Assembly: GCA_017554615.1 (NCBI GenBank)
Contig: JAFZHY010000013.1
Span: forward strand, 62,001-126,000
Direction: 5' to 3'
Length of the DNA stretch: 64,000 nt
From: Clostridia bacterium
GTDB taxonomy: Bacteria > Bacillota > Clostridia > UMGS1840 > HGM11507
Part shown: piece by piece, positions 60,897 to 64,000 of the stretch
How positions within the stretch are numbered: the first letter of the stretch is position 1
Layout of the letters: each line of letters begins with the position of its first letter
The notes under the pieces: model-generated
Databases searched by the model: none
Told to the model about the DNA's origin: nothing
What the model saw: the letters and a program-made list of their open reading frames with translations, nothing else
Program-made: the position numbers and the translations under genes

Positions 60897-61010
60897 TTAT
60901 AATTCCTTAAAGGAATGTGAGGCACTTATATATAGCGAAAAATGCACCGTTTTATCCGCATATATATACATACCTTTAAACTCTTTTTCTTCTAAGTCTT
61001 GCGGTCTCAA
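60897..61010 (-). CDS. Small ORF of 37 residues upstream of hpf, unrecognised
   Basis: TTG start with GAGGTG about 6 bp upstream, encoding a 37-residue peptide that begins RPQDLEEKEFKGMYIYADK after the initiator and ends SHSFKEL. Codon use is like that of neighbouring genes and hydrophobic residues are spaced as in a small folded domain. It ends about 67 bp before the hpf start; in between lies a hairpin ATATGCCTTT / AAAGGCATAT. It might be a leader peptide or a small protein; chance is not excluded. Confidence 0.4.
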   Translation of the reverse strand: MRPQDLEEKEFKGMYIYADKTVHFSLYISASHSFKEL

Positions 61011-61060
61011 CGGTAACACCTCTTTTCGTTGCTTTCTATATTATAATTTCGACAAATTAA

Positions 61061-61093
61061 AAAAATATCCTTTTTATCAAAGGATATTTTTTT
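61061..61093. terminator. Bidirectional terminator
   Basis: AAAAAATATCCTTT / AAAGGATATTTTTT stem; ends the U32 gene on the minus strand. Confidence 0.85.
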
Positions 61094-61102
61094 AGCATTA
61101 CT

Positions 61103-62326
61103 TTAAAGTAATTTTTCTTTTCTTACAAACGAACCAGGTTTAATTTCTATATCACAAGGAATTCTTACTTTATTCATTGGATGAGGAGCAATATCTATTT
61201 CTTCATTATCTTCATTTATAATTTTTGTTGCCTTTAATTTTAAACACGGTTGGTCAGGCATTAAAATTTCAAGTTCGTCGTCTTTAAAAAATCTGTTTCT
61301 TTGCTCTATTACCACTTCTTTTGTATCTTTTAAATACTCGGTTACAGTGCCTATAAGTTCATAACTTCTTACATATGAATTAGTTGTATAAACCTGTGCT
61401 GTGTTATCAGGTTTTCCAAAATAAAAACCTGTGGTATATTGTCTGTGGCTTATTTTTTTAAGTTCGTCTTCTAATTCCTTATTGAACGGTTTATTGTTAA
61501 AATAATCGTCTATGGCGTCTCTATATGCTTTTACAACCGTTGCAACATAATATTCGCTCTTAACTCTTCCCTCTATTTTAAAACTTGAAACTCCTGCTTT
61601 TACAAGTTTATCAATATGCTCTATCATACATATATCTTTTGAATTAAAGATAAATGTTCCTCTCTCATCCTCATAAACTGGAAGATATTGTCCCGGGCGT
61701 TTTTCTTCCATAAGATGATACTTCCATCTGCAAGACTGAGCGCAGTCCCCCTCGTTTGAGTTTCTGCCTGTCATATAGTTAGATAAAAGGCATCTTCCTG
61801 AATAGGATATGCACATCGCTCCATGCACAAAACATTCTATTTCAAGGTCAGGGTTATTATCTTTTATTTCCTTTATTTCTTCTAATGACAGTTCCCTTGC
61901 AAGAACAACTCTTGTTGCACCAAGCGCTTCTTTATAAAACTTAACTGTTTCGTAATTGGTTATACTTGCCTGAGTGCTTACATGAAGATTTAAAGACGGT
62001 GCATATTTTTTAATAGTATTCATAATACCTAAATCGGCAACTATTACTCCGTCAACCTTTAACTCTTCAAGTTGCTTTAAATATTCTGTGAGATTATATA
62101 AATCTTTGTTATGGGCAATTATATTTAATGCAACATACACCTTCTTACCTCTTGTATGCGCGTACTCTATTCCCTCTTTCATTTCATCATAAGAAAAATT
62201 ATCTGACGCAACTCTTAAGGAAAAGGCTTTTCCGCCTATATATACTGCGTCTGCTCCATAGTCAATGGCTGTTTTTAATTTTATTAAATCTCCGGCGGGT
62301 GCCAGAAGTTCAGGTTTTTTACACAT
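61103..62326 (-). CDS. trhP: Peptidase U32 family protein, TrhP-like tRNA hydroxylation factor
   Basis: 407 residues with LLAPAGDLIKLKTAIDYGAD at the start and the family block CFVHGAMCISYSGRCLLSNY followed by more cysteines (GDCAQSCRW) for an Fe-S cluster. U32 proteins of this type (TrhP in E. coli, YrrN/YrrO in Bacillus) make 5-hydroxyuridine at tRNA position 34. The next gene upstream resembles TrmR, the enzyme that methylates that product, which supports the role. The ATG at 62326 has AGGTGAT upstream. Confidence 0.82.
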   Translation of the reverse strand: MCKKPELLAPAGDLIKLKTAIDYGADAVYIGGKAFSLRVASDNFSYDEMKEGIEYAHTRGKKVYVALNIIAHNKDLYNLTEYLKQLEELKVDGVIVADLGIMNTIKKYAPSLNLHVSTQASITNYETVKFYKEALGATRVVLARELSLEEIKEIKDNNPDLEIECFVHGAMCISYSGRCLLSNYMTGRNSNEGDCAQSCRWKYHLMEEKRPGQYLPVYEDERGTFIFNSKDICMIEHIDKLVKAGVSSFKIEGRVKSEYYVATVVKAYRDAIDDYFNNKPFNKELEDELKKISHRQYTTGFYFGKPDNTAQVYTTNSYVRSYELIGTVTEYLKDTKEVVIEQRNRFFKDDELEILMPDQPCLKLKATKIINEDNEEIDIAPHPMNKVRIPCDIEIKPGSFVRKEKLL

Positions 62327-62345
62327 TTTTATCACCTTTTTAAAA

Positions 62346-62990
62346 TCACTTTTTTATACTTATTGCAACTCCGTCGCCCATTGGGATAAACGAAGTATCA
62401 AAATCTTTATCTTCTGATAACATTTTATTAAAATCCATAAGGTCGTTAACTATTCCTCTTTTATTTTTCTGGACAATACTTTCGTTTGCAACCATTCCTT
62501 TAAAGAGGATATTATCACTCATTAAAACTCCGCCTGTTTTTACAAGTTTTTTTACAGGTAAGTAATAGTCGGTATACTGCCCTTTTGCCGCATCCATAAA
62601 AATAAAGTCATATGATGTTTCAAGATACGGAAGAACATTTCTTGCATCGTCTAATATTAAATTTATCCTGTCGCTGTACCCTGCTTTTTTAATATTTTTA
62701 TATGCCAAATCAAACATTTCTTCGTCAATTTCAATAGTTGTGATTTTTGCGTCAGGAAGGATATTTGCAAAGGTTATTGCAGAATAGCCGATGGCTGTTC
62801 CTACCTCCAAGATTTTTTCAGGTTTTAGAATTTTTAAAAACACTTCTAAAAATCTTCGTGTGTCCTTGGTTATTATAGGCACATGATTATAATAGGCAAA
62901 AATCTCTAATTTTTGCATAAACTCACTGGTAGGAGGAGTTAAATCTTCTATATACTTTTTTATATAATCGTAGTTAATAAGATTTTCCAT
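62346..62990 (-). CDS. trmR: O-methyltransferase, TrmR-like (5-methoxyuridine formation)
   Basis: 214 residues, class I SAM fold with EVGTAIGYSAITFAN (about 62-76), TTIEIDEEMFDLA and FIFMDAAKGQY metal-site region. It resembles YrrM (TrmR), which methylates 5-hydroxyuridine in tRNA. Neighbours mltG, trmR, U32 match the Bacillus yrrL-yrrM-yrrN order. Small-molecule catechol-type methyltransferases share the fold, so activity is inferred mostly from context. Confidence 0.8.
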   Translation of the reverse strand: MENLINYDYIKKYIEDLTPPTSEFMQKLEIFAYYNHVPIITKDTRRFLEVFLKILKPEKILEVGTAIGYSAITFANILPDAKITTIEIDEEMFDLAYKNIKKAGYSDRINLILDDARNVLPYLETSYDFIFMDAAKGQYTDYYLPVKKLVKTGGVLMSDNILFKGMVANESIVQKNKRGIVNDLMDFNKMLSEDKDFDTSFIPMGDGVAISIKK

Positions 62991-62999
62991 TATTTACTC

Positions 63000-64000
63000 C
63001 TAATTTACATATACATTTTTAACTTTGTTATGCTCGTCTAAAGTTTTGGAAAAATAAAGTTTCCCGTTTTCGTCATTTAAAAAATAAAGATAGTCTGTGT
63101 TATTCGGGTTAATTGCCGCATCTATTGCTCTTTCTCCAGGGGAGGATATAGGGCCTATCGGAAGACCTGGGTTTATATAGGTATTATACGGTGAATCAAT
63201 TTTAGTGTCGGCAACCGATAAAACTGCTTTTCTGTCTTTTAAGATATACTGCACGGTAGCACATGACTGAAGACGGTTAAGATAATCGGTTCTTTTTAGT
63301 CTGTTATGAAAAACGGAGGAAATATTATAAAAATCTTCGTTTGATTTTCCCTCTCTTTCAATTATTGATGCTAATGTTATTATTTCATAAACAGAATATC
63401 CCGAATTGTTATTTTCATATTTTTCATAAATTTCTAAAAATCTTTGAAGCATTGTTTTAATTATTAAAACTTCGTCTGTTCCTTCTTTTGCAAAAATATA
63501 GGTGTCAGGAAATAAAAAGCCTTCCAGTCTGTTTTTTTTGTTTTTTATTTCGCTTTTATATTTAAAGTCAAAGTCATAAGTGTCTGCAACTTTTAAAAAC
63601 TTTTCTTTATCACATAAGCCTTTTTCTTCAAGAAGTGCTGCAATTTCCCTTAATTCAAAACCCTCAGGGATAGTTACGCTGACTGTTCCATATTGAGGCT
63701 CGTTTGATAAAATCTTTATAATGTTTTCATAACTTAAGTTTTTACCAAAAGTATATTTTCCTGCTTTTATGTTATTTATTTTATCGCTGTGAAAAACTTT
63801 GGCATAACCTTTAAAAAGAGTTTTAGAAAAAATCATATCTTCTTCTTTTAGTGTAGATAAAACATCCGAAAAAGTTTCTCCGCTTTTAACTTCTATCACG
63901 CAACCGTCATTTTTAGTAAAAACTCCGTTTATTTCTAAAACAACAAGTAAAGACAAAGCAAGGATAAGTGATATAAAAACACCAAGTATTCTAAAAAGTT
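63000..64000 (-). CDS. mltG: MltG, endolytic murein transglycosylase (N-terminus outside window)
   Basis: Terminates nascent glycan strands at the membrane. Visible part ends at 63000. The hydrophobic segment reading LFRILGVFISLILALSLLVV continues to the window edge, so the true start is beyond 64000 and the TTG-started frame at 63956 is only internal. A LysM-like region (about 60 residues) is followed by the YceG domain with the catalytic Glu in TLASIIEREG and the closing LPIGPISSPGERAIDAAINP. Nine bases separate it from trmR. Confidence 0.92.
   Translation of the reverse strand, partial: LFRILGVFISLILALSLLVVLEINGVFTKNDGCVIEVKSGETFSDVLSTLKEEDMIFSKTLFKGYAKVFHSDKINNIKAGKYTFGKNLSYENIIKILSNEPQYGTVSVTIPEGFELREIAALLEEKGLCDKEKFLKVADTYDFDFKYKSEIKNKKNRLEGFLFPDTYIFAKEGTDEVLIIKTMLQRFLEIYEKYENNNSGYSVYEIITLASIIEREGKSNEDFYNISSVFHNRLKRTDYLNRLQSCATVQYILKDRKAVLSVADTKIDSPYNTYINPGLPIGPISSPGERAIDAAINPNNTDYLYFLNDENGKLYFSKTLDEHNKVKNVYVN

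Noticed and set aside
63957-64000. MltG as a complete gene starting at 63956
   Set aside because: The frame stays open and hydrophobic to the window edge, so the gene is only partial here.

Overview
The window is an AT-rich, tightly packed chromosome segment from a spore-forming member of the Clostridia (Firmicutes). The evidence is the gene set: bofA beside yaaL, a spoVB-type flippase, a SpoIID-like protein, WalR/WalK, the SCIFF ranthipeptide precursor, a Firmicutes dcw cluster start, and the ylxM-ffh-rpsP-khpA-rimM-trmD-rplS-lepB-rbgA-rnhB order. The MurE DNPR motif points to meso-diaminopimelate peptidoglycan. I cannot name the species. No rRNA or CRISPR array is present. MurF runs off the left edge and MltG off the right edge.

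Layout. 1-6.6 kb: start of the division/cell-wall cluster (mraZ-rsmH-ftsL-like-spoVD/pbp-murE-murF, minus strand) with a promoter and 10-bp-spaced MraZ boxes. 6.7-12.5 kb: gdhA, degV, a three-gene cluster of small phage-like regulators with duplicated palindromic operators, HU, and a spoVB-type flippase. 12.6-15.65 kb: a 3.05-kb transposon with a DUF4180 passenger gene, an IS1595-type transposase, 57-bp inverted ends, an 8-bp target duplication, and a phased array of TATAAAA boxes every 21-22 bp. It sits between the back-to-back promoters of spoVB and an mreB/mbl gene. 15.7-25 kb: mbl, mnmG, walRK-like, yaaL-bofA, a highly folded intergenic element, ECF S component plus coaX, HAD phosphatase, lipoprotein. 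25-28.5 kb: a previously uncalled 32-aa ORF, a spore-type peptidoglycan-binding operon, then a four-helix-bundle (S23/Avd-like) gene and a small membrane protein bracketed by strings of mini-hairpins. 28.5-35 kb: recO and assorted metabolic genes. 35.2-39.65 kb: a decayed integrative element at the 3' end of lysS, with 86-bp direct repeats, a broken tyrosine recombinase and a BspA-type leucine-rich-repeat surface protein. 39.6-45.2 kb: lysS, greA, SCIFF peptide, YhcH, a CAP/LysM protein, and three tRNA genes with a 155-bp duplication that carries the tRNA-Tyr 3' tail and a truncated second four-helix-bundle gene. 45.2-53.6 kb: orphan ABC ATPase, ClpE, a beta-roll surface protein with a structured leader, ZIP transporter, proC, aminotransferase. 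53.6-64 kb: the translation/secretion cluster, hpf, and the mltG-trmR-trhP group.

The most unusual signals are: (1) the helically phased TATAAAA array inside the transposon; (2) the mini-hairpin word arrays at 8.2, 27.5 and 28.4 kb, which share a layout but use different words, and their link to four-helix-bundle genes; (3) the tRNA-anchored 155-bp duplication; (4) two long leaders with internal terminators upstream of the two large surface proteins; (5) an orphan SCIFF precursor. All functional statements about these are inference from sequence alone.
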